NCBI RefSeq assembly: GCF_900112395.1 | Contig: NZ_FOLN01000001.1 | Location: forward strand, 372,001-436,000 | Direction of reading: 5' to 3' | Source: Algibacter lectus | GTDB taxonomy: Bacteria; Bacteroidota; Bacteroidia; Flavobacteriales; Flavobacteriaceae | Length of the DNA: 64,000 nucleotides | Part shown: piece after piece, positions 36,101-44,608 of the stretch | Layout of the letters: each line of letters opens with the position of its first letter | How positions within the stretch are numbered: position 1 is the stretch's first letter | Notes under the pieces: model-generated | What the model was told of the DNA's origin: nothing | Databases searched by the model: none | The model's input: only the letters and a program-made list of their open reading frames with translations | Position numbers and translations under genes: made by a program

Positions 36101-37392
36101 GCAGATGGCTTATTTATTTTCTCTTTATTAATTGAAGAACTATATATTATGGGGGTTTTAGGTTTAGTTACTGTCTCATCCTTTAAAGTGCTTTTATGAA
36201 AAGCTTTAATTATACCGTCTCTAGTACCTATCCAAATATTTTCTTTAAGATCTTCACACATAGATACTATCGGCGATCTGAACAACTCCAAGGATTGATT
36301 AGAATTTAAATATTCGGTAGAATTGTAAAACGTGTGGCTATCTAAATCCATTTTATACAACCCAAAATCTAAAGTACATAGCCAAACTATATTAGAATTA
36401 TCAATAAAGATGTCTCGGATATCCTGACTACCTATCAAGGATTTTAATTGATTATTTCTAGATAGGTCATTAATTACTCCAGATTCGGTATCAAAATTCA
36501 GAAGTAATTTATTACCCGCAATCCATATTCTGCCTTCGTTATCACTGCATATACTTACACCCCGAACAACTTCCGATTCATCGTAGTTTATTGTTGAATA
36601 TAGTTCTATTTTTTCGGATGCGGTAACCTTAAAATCTGCATCAACTTTTAATTTTAATAGCTCAAGTTTATTATTAATAATCCAAATGGTATTCTTTGGA
36701 TATTCCAACATATCCAACACAACAGTCCCCTTAGTAAATGAGGCATCTGTATAATTGGTAGATTCAATACTTAATTGCGGTGTTTGACCGTCTCTAATTA
36801 TATCAACTTGATGTAACTTTACTTTTTGATTTGGTGTAAAAAACCAATATTTATCATTTTTAGAAGGAATTATATTTTGAATATTTAAGTTTAAGCCTCC
36901 ATATTTACTTAAAAAAAACTCATATTCTAATTTCCCTTGATCATCTATTTCAAAAAATTTTATTCCATTATAATCATTAATAAAGAAAATACCAGATTTC
37001 GATTGTTGAATACTAACTTTCCCTTCATACCGAGGCTCTCCTCTTCCTTTAAAATAAACATCAACTTCATCTGTATTTGGGTTTATTCTGTTCAAGCCCT
37101 CACCTGTTCCTACCCAAACATAACCTGCTTTATCTTCAAACAACTTATACACTACATTACTACTAAGCCCCTTATTATTAATACCATAATGATATTGTTT
37201 CATAGAGTAACCATCATATTTATTCACTCCATTTAAAGTGCCAAACCACAAATACCCTCCTTTATCCTGTATAATACTTGTTACAGAGTTATGAGATAAG
37301 CCTTCTTCGCCGGCTATCTGGTTTAACCGCCATTGTGAAAACATGGATGAATACAGAAATAAGAAAGGAATGAGAAAAGTAAATTTCTTCAA
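33142..37392 (-). CDS. Hybrid two-component system regulator (one-protein sensor kinase, receiver and AraC output)
   Basis: A 1416-residue inner-membrane regulator. Signal peptide to about residue 19; two-component propeller repeats through about 740 (GGYLWFGTLNGVNKYDG-type units); Y_Y_Y domain about 770-835; one membrane helix about 840-860 (LAIITFIGVSILIIYVVF). Then comes HisKA with His897 in NISHELRTP, HATPase (LLSNAFKFTAP, DQGIGIP, GSGLGLAYTRRL), a receiver with phospho-acceptor Asp1213 (IISDLMMPK), and an AraC output at about 1310-1410. All catalytic residues are intact. Such proteins sense oligosaccharides in the periplasm and switch on their PUL. The start is a TTG: an in-frame TAA stands five codons upstream and no ATG precedes the signal peptide. 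Confidence 0.95.
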   Translation of the reverse strand: MKKFTFLIPFLFLYSSMFSQWRLNQIAGEEGLSHNSVTSIIQDKGGYLWFGTLNGVNKYDGYSMKQYHYGINNKGLSSNVVYKLFEDKAGYVWVGTGEGLNRINPNTDEVDVYFKGRGEPRYEGKVSIQQSKSGIFFINDYNGIKFFEIDDQGKLEYEFFLSKYGGLNLNIQNIIPSKNDKYWFFTPNQKVKLHQVDIIRDGQTPQLSIESTNYTDASFTKGTVVLDMLEYPKNTIWIINNKLELLKLKVDADFKVTASEKIELYSTINYDESEVVRGVSICSDNEGRIWIAGNKLLLNFDTESGVINDLSRNNQLKSLIGSQDIRDIFIDNSNIVWLCTLDFGLYKMDLDSHTFYNSTEYLNSNQSLELFRSPIVSMCEDLKENIWIGTRDGIIKAFHKSTLKDETVTKPKTPIIYSSSINKEKINKPSALPEVKRLMSDKEGAIWVGALNGLFKIEFEEPSQQYKIKEIEDIKDNLGNKINSRVFAIEEDRNGAIWFGAWENGLMKLVFNKANNAYQTVNYRMSSRDSTSLSNNNITDIVEDNHGNLWIGTIKGLNKLKRSKSGNVTFEKFFNHPLDNNTLSSDHILDIHQAKNGDLYIGTYGGGLNRLSYSNTGKVEFTRYNVENGLPNDVVSQIREDFEGNIWLMHIRQISKLNPTTGAFIHFERKDGFNVDQFMGNAMEFTSSGTMLCGGVNGFTFFQPNNLTVNTKKPQITITDFKLFNESVQVNQKVDGQILLTSGINDTKKIALPYNLNSFEFVFSSMHFSSPKKNRYKFILEGFEDKSQASVIRERKFASYTNIPPGNYVFKVYGSNSSGVWSDSPKEIAITIAPPWYFTKLAIITFIGVSILIIYVVFKVRLHQVQLKNKLKLDSALYEKSEEINQMKLRFFTNISHELRTPLTLIIGPLEQIMKGSNDVEYLQRLNAIMYKNSTRLLRLINQLLDFRKAESSNINLVVEQSDLVSFLEEIHRAFQEIAKERQIKFTFKSSESFIDAWFDNDKIEKIIYNLLSNAFKFTAPNKSIELILETEIINNRMDAVIKVVDQGIGIPQEELSGIFERFYQVNKESNAIQVGSGLGLAYTRRLTEIHKGKISIDSVIEKGTTVSVAFPISKEDYEVDSILELQPKQYDFSFVKNEVKDFKDMLTESSKVIKTVKHDKRTQTILVVEDNKDLREYLFEYFQNFYKVLTASNGEEGLKIALDLAPDLIISDLMMPKMTGIEMCKKIKNNLTTSHIPVIILTAKAGIENEKEGLGTGADEFVLKPFNMEVLRLRVNNILRTKQQWAEKFKTKSTSSSWKELSSKLDKEFLKKCLKIIKKNIDNSGYSSEKFASDMGMSRSALFNKIKSITGVSTTEFIRTIRIKRAANLIKSGRYSITEIVFMVGFSDPKYFRTCFKKQFKKTPSEFLKFFRDKS

Positions 37393-37647
37393 TTTTTTAT
37401 TGATATTTTAAAATTAAACAACTGTGCTAAATTTAGGTATAAATTAATACCAAAGTATCCTGTAAAGAGAAAATTATCCAAACTGATGTAACTAACAAGC
37501 ACGACAAAACCTACGCAACCAACTATAATTAAAACACATACTAACAAAATAATCTTTATTATCACAGAAACAACAGGATGGTATTTTGGGGTTTTGAATG
37601 TATTATTGCTTAATAACACACAGTATATTAATTCAAAACTCTTTATT
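37393..37647. promoter_or_regulatory. Divergent intergenic region between the regulator and a small secreted-protein gene
   Basis: About 255 bases. A 76-codon minus-strand frame here is judged spurious. It contains GTATCCTGTAAAG at 37455-37467, matching the first half of the motif found before the susC and GH78 operons, but with no second half. It may be a weak autoregulatory site of the hybrid regulator. Confidence 0.3.
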
Positions 37648-37995
37648 ATGAAAAAATATTTAAAAGTATTATTATCTCTTTATTTCTTATTTGGCATGTC
37701 AATTATGGTCAATGCACAATCTCCAAATGATGAGCAATCAAGAAAAGGTGCTGCTAGGTTTGTTCAAAACTTAGAAAAAGAAATCACATTAACAACAGAG
37801 GAGATCGAAAAAATCAAAGAATTTAAGTTTGTTCACATATCTAACTTAAAGCAAGTTAACCAAAAATATAAAGAGACTCCAGAATTTAAAGCTAAAAGAC
37901 AAGAAGCAACCAAAATATACAATAGAGCTTTAGTTAAAGCTTTTGGTAATGAACGAGCTAAAGAAATTATCAAAGCAAGTAAGAAAAAAAAATAA
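37648..37995 (+). CDS. Small secreted helical protein
   Basis: Start taken at MKKYLKVLLSLYFLFGMSIM (37648), which gives a clean signal peptide ending NAQ. The mature part of about 90 residues is charged and helical (ITLTTEEIEKIKEFKFVHIS, ETPEFKAKRQEATKIYNRAL) with a poly-Lys end. The pattern of Glu/Lys-rich helices after a signal resembles small periplasmic chaperone-like or Spy-like proteins, but I recognise no exact family. It lies 27 bases before the LRR/T9SS gene, so the two may be co-transcribed. Confidence 0.6.
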   Translation: MKKYLKVLLSLYFLFGMSIMVNAQSPNDEQSRKGAARFVQNLEKEITLTTEEIEKIKEFKFVHISNLKQVNQKYKETPEFKAKRQEATKIYNRALVKAFGNERAKEIIKASKKKK

Positions 37996-38022
37996 TTATC
38001 AATTAATCTAAAACTATTTATT

Positions 38023-39117
38023 ATGAAAAAACAATTACTATTCATTGCCGCACTAGTAATGTGCGTAACACAATCTTTTGCACAAGACTTTGTTGCTGGA
38101 AATTTAAACTTTTCTATTCAAACGAACGGTACCGAAGTAAGTTGCAAGGGTTTTGTTGCTGGAATGGAATCTGCCTCATTAGTTATTCCAGAAAAAGTAA
38201 CTGACCCAGCTACTAGTACAGAATACAACGTTGCCGTTATTGCAGGTGGTGCCTTTTATAATAATACTGGGATCAACGACCAAATTATCACTTCTATTTC
38301 GTTACCTGGAAGTATAAAGCTTGTAGGGGTTAATGCGTTTAGAGAACTGCTTAATTTAACTACAGTGACTTTTGCTCCTTCTACTGTTGATGTTTCTTTA
38401 TTAAGATTTGAAGATGCTATTTTTTGGGGCTGTACCAGCCTTACCAGTATTGATTTAACAGGAACAAACATTAATTTTGGACGTGGTATAGGAACTCCAG
38501 CTAGTAAATCAGGTAGGAATTTATTTAGAGATTGTACTAGTTTAACATCTTTTACACTTAAAAACAATACCCTAACAAGTAGAGTATATACAGGTGCATT
38601 TAGTGGTTGTACAAGTTTAGAAACTGTTGATTTCTCAGGTACTGCAATTACAACGTTTAGTCCTAATGCATTTCTTAATTGTACTGCTTTAAAAACTTTA
38701 TACTTAGGTGCAGATGCGGCTCCAAATACCGTAAATGCAACTGCTTTTGGTGGTATTACTGCTCCAATTTCTGGGGGTCAATTATTTGTGCCAACTGCTA
38801 CTGGGGTAACTAATTATACAGACGCTACTAATTTTGAATGGGAATCTTATTTCACTATTCTATCAGGTACTACTTTATCAACTGATCGCATAGTATCTGC
38901 ATCTAACTTTAAGTTATATCCTAACCCAGCAACAAAGAGTATTAGTGTATCTAAAGCCGTAGTTTCTGCAAAAATATATAGTATGTTAGGTAAAGAAATC
39001 AAAACATTTACTAATCAAAAAGAATTTGATGTTTCTAACTTATCAAAAGGTGTTTACCTTTTTAAAGCTAAGTTTGAAAACAATACGACAGAAACTATTC
39101 GCTTTGTAAAGCAATAA
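38023..39117 (+). CDS. Leucine-rich-repeat (BspA-like) surface protein with T9SS sorting domain
   Basis: A 364-residue secreted protein. After the signal peptide (MKKQLLFIAALVMCVTQSFA) come about six BspA/LRR_5-type repeats (NAFRELLNLTTVTFAPSTVD, LFRDCTSLTSFTLKNN, GAFSGCTSLETVDFSGTAI, AFLNCTALKTLYLGADAA). From about residue 295 there is a type A C-terminal sorting domain (NFKLYPNPATKSISVSKAVV, then GKEIKTF and LSKGVYLFKAKF). It is therefore exported by the type IX system and anchored or released at the surface. LRR_5 proteins usually bind other proteins or glycans. It may be an adhesin for algal surfaces or simply a neighbour of the PUL. Confidence 0.88.
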   Translation: MKKQLLFIAALVMCVTQSFAQDFVAGNLNFSIQTNGTEVSCKGFVAGMESASLVIPEKVTDPATSTEYNVAVIAGGAFYNNTGINDQIITSISLPGSIKLVGVNAFRELLNLTTVTFAPSTVDVSLLRFEDAIFWGCTSLTSIDLTGTNINFGRGIGTPASKSGRNLFRDCTSLTSFTLKNNTLTSRVYTGAFSGCTSLETVDFSGTAITTFSPNAFLNCTALKTLYLGADAAPNTVNATAFGGITAPISGGQLFVPTATGVTNYTDATNFEWESYFTILSGTTLSTDRIVSASNFKLYPNPATKSISVSKAVVSAKIYSMLGKEIKTFTNQKEFDVSNLSKGVYLFKAKFENNTTETIRFVKQ

Positions 39118-39124
39118 CATTCAT

Positions 39125-39178
39125 TTTTGCTTTTGCTTTTGCTTTTGCTTTTGCTTTTGCTTTTGCTTTTGCTTTTGC
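39125..39178 (+). repeat. TTTTGC hexanucleotide, nine perfect tandem copies
   Basis: Nine uninterrupted copies of the hexamer begin eight bases after the LRR gene stop codon. No spacer variation, so it is a microsatellite and not a CRISPR array. Being a multiple of three it would not shift frame even if translated; it lies in the 3' untranslated region before the terminator. Confidence 0.95.
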
Positions 39179-39206
39179 TTAAAGCTAAAAATATTAGATA
39201 AACAAT

Positions 39207-39245
39207 AAGGCTCATAGGTTTTAAAATCCTATGAGCCTTTTGTAT
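39207..39245 (+). terminator. Strong rho-independent terminator after the LRR gene
   Basis: A perfect 12-bp stem AAGGCTCATAGG (39207-39218) with CCTATGAGCCTT (39228-39239), 9-nt loop, followed by TTTGTATT. It ends the plus-strand transcript of the two secreted-protein genes and may also block readthrough from the opposite side. Confidence 0.85.
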
Positions 39246-39442
39246 TACAATAACTTAATGTGTAATATTGATATAAGTAACTCTATGTATGCCATTTAAC
39301 CAAATTTATAAAACAAGACCATGCTTATTTCAATAAAATTTTAATTCAATATTATAGAAAAAAATATAAATTAAAACAAAGCCAATAAAATAATGAAGAT
39401 CGAAACTGATTGCCATAAATATATTCACTTAGTGTTTATTAT

Positions 39443-40489
39443 TTAAATTGAATCTCTATCAATAAAATTAAAAGGTACTTTAAACCTCCCTCTCTCCTTG
39501 TTTAAAATCATTTTAGCTGCTGTTTCTCCCATAATATCAAAATCTGTAGATACAACTGAAATTCCAAAAAGAGACTTTAAAGGAGTGTCATTGTAAGAAA
39601 TAACGCCAACATCTTCTCCTAGCACATATTCTTGTTCTCTAGCCTGTGTTATAAAATTTACTAAATCAGACTCCTCAATGATTATAAATAAATCATCCTT
39701 TTTCATTATGATATCATCATAAATCTCATCCAACACTTCAAAATCAAATTGATATTCTCCACAAAATTTTCCAATGCCACGCCAAATTCTTCTTGGATAA
39801 GGATAAACAGATTCTCTGGGATATACAAGCACTACTCTCTTGTACTTGGATAATTTTTGAATCCCAAGCTTTAAAGCTGTATAAACATCATTCTCAAAAT
39901 CTTGATAAACCGTAATAATCTGATTTTCGTCACTCTCCAATGCATTATCCAATAAAATAAGCTTATTCTCTGGTATTTTTTTCAAAGCTAAAGATACCGT
40001 TTCAGTCATACTAACATGCTGAAGCTTTTCTGTTTTAAAATGAGGCATAATTACATAATAATCATAAGACGATTTATGTTTGGTTAACAAATTTAAGAAT
40101 AGCGTTTCATCACAATGATAAATATGTAAATCGGTTTGAGCATTAGCCCCCATACCATTTACGAAAGAGTTATAAATTCTCATTTTATAAGAGCTCAATT
40201 TATTAACAAGAAACAAAATATTAATTTTAGAAATAAGTTTGGTTCTTGCTATATAAAATCCTTTACCTCTAATTGATGAAATAACATTACGCTCCTTTAA
40301 AATATTATACGCCTTTTCAACGGTGTCTCTAGAGACATAAAGCTCTTCACTGAAACTATTAATTGATGGAATTTTTTCATCCATTTCTAAATTTCCAATG
40401 GCAATATTATGAATTATTGATTTTACAATTTGTTGATATTTTGATTCTCTTGAATCCTCATCAATTTGAACAAAATTTGATATTTCCAT
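39443..40489 (-). CDS. GntR-family regulator with periplasmic-binding-protein-like sensor
   Basis: A 348-residue repressor-type protein. Residues about 10-88 are a GntR winged helix (KYQQIVKSIIHNIAIGNLEM, PSINSFSEELYVSRDTVEKA, GKGFYIA). Residues about 95-345 are a Peripla_BP_3/LacI-like ligand domain (INILFLVNKLSSYKMRIYNS, GVISYNDTPLKSLFGISVVS). In Bacteroidota this combination commonly senses a monosaccharide such as fucose, rhamnose or arabinose in the cytoplasm. That complements the hybrid regulator, which senses oligosaccharides. A-rich segments with AAAAAAATCGG lie upstream at about 40580 and 40613 and may be its own operator. Confidence 0.88.
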   Translation of the reverse strand: MEISNFVQIDEDSRESKYQQIVKSIIHNIAIGNLEMDEKIPSINSFSEELYVSRDTVEKAYNILKERNVISSIRGKGFYIARTKLISKINILFLVNKLSSYKMRIYNSFVNGMGANAQTDLHIYHCDETLFLNLLTKHKSSYDYYVIMPHFKTEKLQHVSMTETVSLALKKIPENKLILLDNALESDENQIITVYQDFENDVYTALKLGIQKLSKYKRVVLVYPRESVYPYPRRIWRGIGKFCGEYQFDFEVLDEIYDDIIMKKDDLFIIIEESDLVNFITQAREQEYVLGEDVGVISYNDTPLKSLFGISVVSTDFDIMGETAAKMILNKERGRFKVPFNFIDRDSI

Positions 40490-40780
40490 AAAATTTATTT
40501 TTTTAAAGTTGAAAAAAAAACCGTTCCTAAATCTTTACATGTAATTTTATAAACTCATTTAATTTATTAATTTCTAATAAAAAAATCGGTATTCAAAATT
40601 ACCTAAGAACGAAAAAAAAATCGGGGAAATATAGCTTTTATAAGAGGTGATATGTCTTCAATAACGAAAAAAACAAACACACAATAATCTGAATAACAAC
40701 AAATTAAATAATTTACAAGTCAATAAAAATGAAGGCATTATAAAAAATGCTAATTTAAACAAATACACAAATTTTGAAGT
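40490..40780. promoter_or_regulatory. Intergenic region with repeated A-tract/TCGG motif
   Basis: About 290 bases between the GntR gene start and the FBPase stop. AAAAAAATCGG occurs at about 40579-40589 and again at about 40612-40623, and GTTCCTAAATC (40524-40534) is imperfectly inverted relative to TTACCTAAGAAC (40599-40610). These could form an operator for the GntR protein. No gene seen. Confidence 0.35.
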
Positions 40781-41815
40781 TTAAGCTGTTGGTGTTTCCT
40801 CTAGCAAATATTTCTTCATACACGTTTCTGCCTTCTCAACCATAAGTCTACTGCCGCAAAAAATTGGACACCTTTGATGTAGAGTACTCGGCTTTATATC
40901 CATAATTCTTATGTAACCATCACTAGCTTTTCCACCAGCTTGTTCTGTCAAAAACGCCATAGGATTACACTCATATAATAAACGCAACTTTCCTTCTGGA
41001 TTTTTAGAACTTGTAGGGTACATATAAATACCGCCATTAATTAAATTTCTGTGAAAATCTGAAACCATCGAACCTACATAGCGATAAGTATAGGGCCGGT
41101 TTCCTTCTTCTGCTTGGCAAAATTTTAAATAATCTTTTACTCCTTGAGGGAAATGGGTGTAATTACCATTGTTAATAGAAAACGTATTTCCATTTTCGGG
41201 AAAACGCATATTGGCATGCGATAAATAAAACGACCCTATGGCAGGATTTAATGTAAAGCCATTAACTCCATGTCCTGTGGTGTAAACCAACATAGTAGAT
41301 GTACCATAAATTATATACCCTGCTGCTACTTGCTCATTTCCTTTTTGTAAAAAATCTTCTTTTTTTACCGGCATTCCCATAGGAGTTGATCTTCTGTAAA
41401 TTGAAAAAATGGTTCCTACACTTACATTAACATCAATATTAGACGACCCATCTAATGGATCAATTAATACCACATATTTATTTCTATGTGAATTTGTTTT
41501 ACCTTGAATTGTAATAAAATCCTCCTCTTCTTCACTAGTAATACCACATACTATTTCCCTGTTAATTAAGGCTGTTTTAAAAACATTGTTAGCAAAAAGA
41601 TCTAATTTTTGTTGATCTTCACCTTGAATGTTAGTTTCTCCTACCGTCCCAATAATATCTACCAAACCAGCTTTTCCAACTTCATGATTTACCACTTTGG
41701 CGGCCAATCTAATTGAATTTAATAATCTTGAAAGTTCACCAGAGGAGTATTTAAAATGTTTTTGATTTTCAATGATAAACTCACCCAAAGTTATATGCTT
41801 ATTCTCCATAATCAA
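40781..41815 (-). CDS. fbp: Class I fructose-1,6-bisphosphatase
   Basis: A 344-residue cytosolic enzyme that hydrolyses fructose-1,6-bisphosphate to fructose-6-phosphate in gluconeogenesis. The signature blocks are intact: [17 protein letters not shown], the metal-binding acidic SEEEEDF, the [20 protein letters not shown] active-site motif, [20 protein letters not shown] and [19 protein letters not shown]. Length is typical. Its place between the GntR regulator and the PUL genes on the same strand is unusual for a housekeeping enzyme. It suggests induction with the PUL, useful when growth depends on C3 products of deoxysugar breakdown (inference). Confidence 0.95.
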   Translation of the reverse strand: MIMENKHITLGEFIIENQKHFKYSSGELSRLLNSIRLAAKVVNHEVGKAGLVDIIGTVGETNIQGEDQQKLDLFANNVFKTALINREIVCGITSEEEEDFITIQGKTNSHRNKYVVLIDPLDGSSNIDVNVSVGTIFSIYRRSTPMGMPVKKEDFLQKGNEQVAAGYIIYGTSTMLVYTTGHGVNGFTLNPAIGSFYLSHANMRFPENGNTFSINNGNYTHFPQGVKDYLKFCQAEEGNRPYTYRYVGSMVSDFHRNLINGGIYMYPTSSKNPEGKLRLLYECNPMAFLTEQAGGKASDGYIRIMDIKPSTLHQRCPIFCGSRLMVEKAETCMKKYLLEETPTA

Positions 41816-41840
41816 CTTAGCATTATTGCTTAAATATTAT

Positions 41841-41869
41841 ATTTATTTATTTATTTATTTATTTATTTA
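41841..41869. repeat. ATTT tetranucleotide, seven copies, overlapping a stop codon
   Basis: Seven perfect copies of ATTT plus one base. The repeat reaches into the last codons and the stop of the adjacent carboxypeptidase-regulatory-like gene (Asn-Lys-stop read from the repeat), so copy-number changes would alter the extreme C-terminus. Confidence 0.9.
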
Positions 41870-43037
41870 CAGCATTAAATTGTGTTTCTATTGGCACACC
41901 ATAAATAGATTCTAAATCGTTTACACTTTTTTTGTAAAATGCGGTTTCGGGAGGCAAATTAATAGTATCCCAAAAGGTAGGATTGTATTTTATATCAAAG
42001 TCTCCCATATCGCTACGCTTACTATTTATATTTTCAATATCAAATTTATTTCTATCCGAAATCACACTTAAAACTATGGCTTCATGTCTGTAAGCACATT
42101 TTACTTTTGTAGTTTTCAACTTCAAAAGTTTCCTTTTTTGTTCACTAATGGTTCCCTGAAAAGACGGGTCTCTGTTATGATAACTCAAAACTAATTTTCC
42201 ATTAATATCTTTCTTATAAAGAAAAAGAGAATTTAATCTAGATAGTTCCATTTTGTAAATACCGTAAGTATCAATACCTATATAGAGCCTTATAAATTTC
42301 TTTGGATTGTCCTTTTCTTTACCTAAAATAATAACAATATCTTCACCATCATAAGAGGTATCACCTGTTTTACTCCAATCATAATCTTTTAATGAAAAAC
42401 CTTGTCTTATTGGGTCTATTTGAGCCATTACAATTACGGTATGCACAGGTTGCTTTTTATTAACGAATCGATAATCGGCAGATTTTCTTTGCTCTGCAAT
42501 TTCCATTTCATCAAAACTTGGTACCGTAGGCCCATAATCTAATATTTTAAGATAATGCTCTACCATAAAACGGGTTTTGCCATCTTCTACAGAAGAGCGC
42601 CTGTATATCATATTTAACTGATGTTTAGAACTTAACGTATTATATTTAACCTTTTTTACAGCATTTTTAACATACGCACTAGGATTTAAAAGTTTAACCT
42701 CAGAAAGTGATACAATATCCTCTTTTAGGACTATACTTTTCACTTTTTTATCTAAATAATCTTGAACTTTTATTTTATATGTTTTATAGCCAATACTTGA
42801 AATTTCTAAAGAATCTTGCAGGTTGCTTTTAGCCAGTGATAGTTGAAAACCACCTTCGTCATTACTTGCAGTACCCATATATTTGGAAGGTATACCTATG
42901 GCAGCATATGGCACTACCATCTTATATTCATCTATAACAACACCTTCCAGTAAAACCTCATTTTTCTGTTGGGAATAAGCATAATTTGCACCTACAAAAA
43001 GCATTGCAACCAAAAGCATTATTATATTTTTTTTCAT
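41859..43037 (-). CDS. Carboxypeptidase-regulatory-like domain protein
   Basis: Start taken at MKKNIIMLLVAMLFVGANYA (43037), giving a signal peptide ending YSQ; an upstream Met at 43058 is in frame. Residues about 25-105 are a CarboxypepD_reg-like beta sandwich (LLEGVVIDEYKMVVPYAAIG, SSIGYKTYKIKV) as in the N-terminus of SusC. The remaining 290 residues are a soluble region with no named domain (MIYRRSSVEDGKTRFMVEHY, FIRLYIGIDTYGIYKMELSR). It is periplasmic or outer-membrane associated. Such proteins are common in Bacteroidota without a known function. It is on the PUL strand but has a 68-base gap to the sulfatase. Confidence 0.75.
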   Translation of the reverse strand: MKKNIIMLLVAMLFVGANYAYSQQKNEVLLEGVVIDEYKMVVPYAAIGIPSKYMGTASNDEGGFQLSLAKSNLQDSLEISSIGYKTYKIKVQDYLDKKVKSIVLKEDIVSLSEVKLLNPSAYVKNAVKKVKYNTLSSKHQLNMIYRRSSVEDGKTRFMVEHYLKILDYGPTVPSFDEMEIAEQRKSADYRFVNKKQPVHTVIVMAQIDPIRQGFSLKDYDWSKTGDTSYDGEDIVIILGKEKDNPKKFIRLYIGIDTYGIYKMELSRLNSLFLYKKDINGKLVLSYHNRDPSFQGTISEQKRKLLKLKTTKVKCAYRHEAIVLSVISDRNKFDIENINSKRSDMGDFDIKYNPTFWDTINLPPETAFYKKSVNDLESIYGVPIETQFNAVNK

Positions 43038-43126
43038 TTCTAATTTTATTTTAGACATAAGCTTAATCTAGTCCTCAGATTACATTTTAGGCGGACTAAC
43101 TACTTAAACCTCAACCTGTAAATGTT

Positions 43127-44545
43127 TTATTTTTTACCTACTTTAATTTTTTTATTGAGCTTTCCATCTAGATAATAATCAAAATAGGCGTTAGCATTTT
43201 TAGACATTTCTCCTTTTGAAAACCCGGTTGGAGTCAATCCATTACTCCATGCCAATAATTCTTTTTTTAACTCCTTAACTATTTCCGGATGCTTAGCAAG
43301 CAAATCATTCTTTTCTTCAATATCCTCATCCAAATTAAAAAGATATTCTCTATCATCACCTTTCAAGAATTTCCATTCACCTTTTCTAATGGCCGATTGT
43401 CCTCCCCATCTCCAACACAATTTATCATGAGGAGCTCCCAATTTTTCTCCGTTTAAAAAGGGAATTAAATTAACACCATCTAACTTATCATCTGTTGATA
43501 ATCCTGCCAATTCTACTGCCGTTGCAGCAAAATCCATGGAGGACACTGGGTGCTTATATGTTCCTTTTACCAATTTATCTTTCCAATACACCACGAAAGG
43601 GGTCCTGATACCTCCTTCAATTAAGGTGCCTTTTTCACCATTCAATGGATCGTTTAAAGAACCATCCCATCCAGGACCACCCCCAGGTTTATCTTCTTTT
43701 GTAATCTTTAAAGGTGCGCCGTTATCTCCAATAATGAAAATAACCGTATTGTCTGTTAAATTATTTTCATCTAAAGTTTTCATAATTTCTCCAACACCAT
43801 CATCTACAGCTGAAAGCATGGCTAAAGCTTGACGACGACGTTCTGGCATTTTACCAGGGAAGCGATCCAAATATTTTTGTGTCGCATCCAATGGCACGTG
43901 TGGTGCTCTATATGCTAAATAGAAAAAGAACGGTTTATCCTTATGCATTTCTATAAAAGTTGTTGCCGCTTTACTACACGCATCTAAATGATACATTTTA
44001 GTAGTTCCAGCAGCTAAAGGAATAGACTTACCTTCAAAATTAAAATTAGCCACTCCTGGTTGCGCACTGTTTTTGTAAAACACATGGTCGAAACCATGTT
44101 TGGTTATTTGATTTCCAGGGCCCAAATGCCATTTTCCAGCCATACCAGTAGCATAACCAGCACTTTTAAGCCTGTCCGCAATAGTGGTTTCTGCATCAAA
44201 TCCTTCCAAAGAATCACCATTAAGTTCTAATCCAAATCTAGATTGGAAACGTCCTGTTAAAATACCGCCTCTAGATGGCACACATTGCGGCGCTGTAGAA
44301 TATCCACTTTCCATACGCACCCCATTACGAGCTAAATTATCTATGTTTGGAGTTTTAACATCATTTTTGATACCTTGAATTGAAAGATCTGAATATCCAT
44401 GATCGTCTGTATAAATGACAATGAAATTTGGTTTGGATTTTTCTTTATTAACACCACTTTTTTTCGCGGTGTCGTTTGTACTTTGACATTGCGCATTTAA
44501 AACGCAAAAAGCAAAGGCGAATGCTAGTTTTATATAAGATTTCAT
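43127..44545 (-). CDS. S1-family sulfatase, CVPSR core
   Basis: A 472-residue formylglycine sulfatase removing sulfate esters from the target glycan. A lipobox (VLNAQC, Cys20) indicates a lipoprotein. Metal ligands are in VIYTDDHGYSD; the modified Cys88 is in QCVPSRGGILTGR, the canonical CxPSR core; downstream GKWHLGPG and FIIGDNGAP complete the active site. Length is normal. It needs a formylglycine-generating or anSME-type enzyme, which is not in the window. It is the last sulfatase of the minus-strand susCD group. Exact S1 subfamily cannot be assigned by eye. Confidence 0.95.
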   Translation of the reverse strand: MKSYIKLAFAFAFCVLNAQCQSTNDTAKKSGVNKEKSKPNFIVIYTDDHGYSDLSIQGIKNDVKTPNIDNLARNGVRMESGYSTAPQCVPSRGGILTGRFQSRFGLELNGDSLEGFDAETTIADRLKSAGYATGMAGKWHLGPGNQITKHGFDHVFYKNSAQPGVANFNFEGKSIPLAAGTTKMYHLDACSKAATTFIEMHKDKPFFFYLAYRAPHVPLDATQKYLDRFPGKMPERRRQALAMLSAVDDGVGEIMKTLDENNLTDNTVIFIIGDNGAPLKITKEDKPGGGPGWDGSLNDPLNGEKGTLIEGGIRTPFVVYWKDKLVKGTYKHPVSSMDFAATAVELAGLSTDDKLDGVNLIPFLNGEKLGAPHDKLCWRWGGQSAIRKGEWKFLKGDDREYLFNLDEDIEEKNDLLAKHPEIVKELKKELLAWSNGLTPTGFSKGEMSKNANAYFDYYLDGKLNKKIKVGKK

Positions 44546-44582
44546 AAATAATATTTTTTTTATAGTTTCTAAACACTAATAG

Positions 44583-44603
44583 AACACCCTAGAAATGGGT
44601 GTT
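44583..44603. other. Hairpin between two sulfatase genes
   Basis: AACACCC (44583-44589) pairs with GGGTGTT (44597-44603), 7-nt loop. The T-rich tail is on the plus strand, opposite to the flanking genes, so on the transcript it is a hairpin without a U-tail. It probably stabilises mRNA or blocks antisense transcription. Confidence 0.5.
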
Positions 44604-44608
44604 TTTCT

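Noticed and set aside
37389-37619. 76-codon minus-strand frame upstream of the hybrid regulator
   Set aside because: It occupies the divergent promoter region, overlaps the start of the oppositely transcribed secreted-protein gene region, and resembles AT-rich hydrophobic noise without a family match.
39125-39178. Repeated TTTTGC units as a CRISPR array
   Set aside because: The units are 6 bases with no spacers and no cas genes nearby; it is a simple microsatellite.
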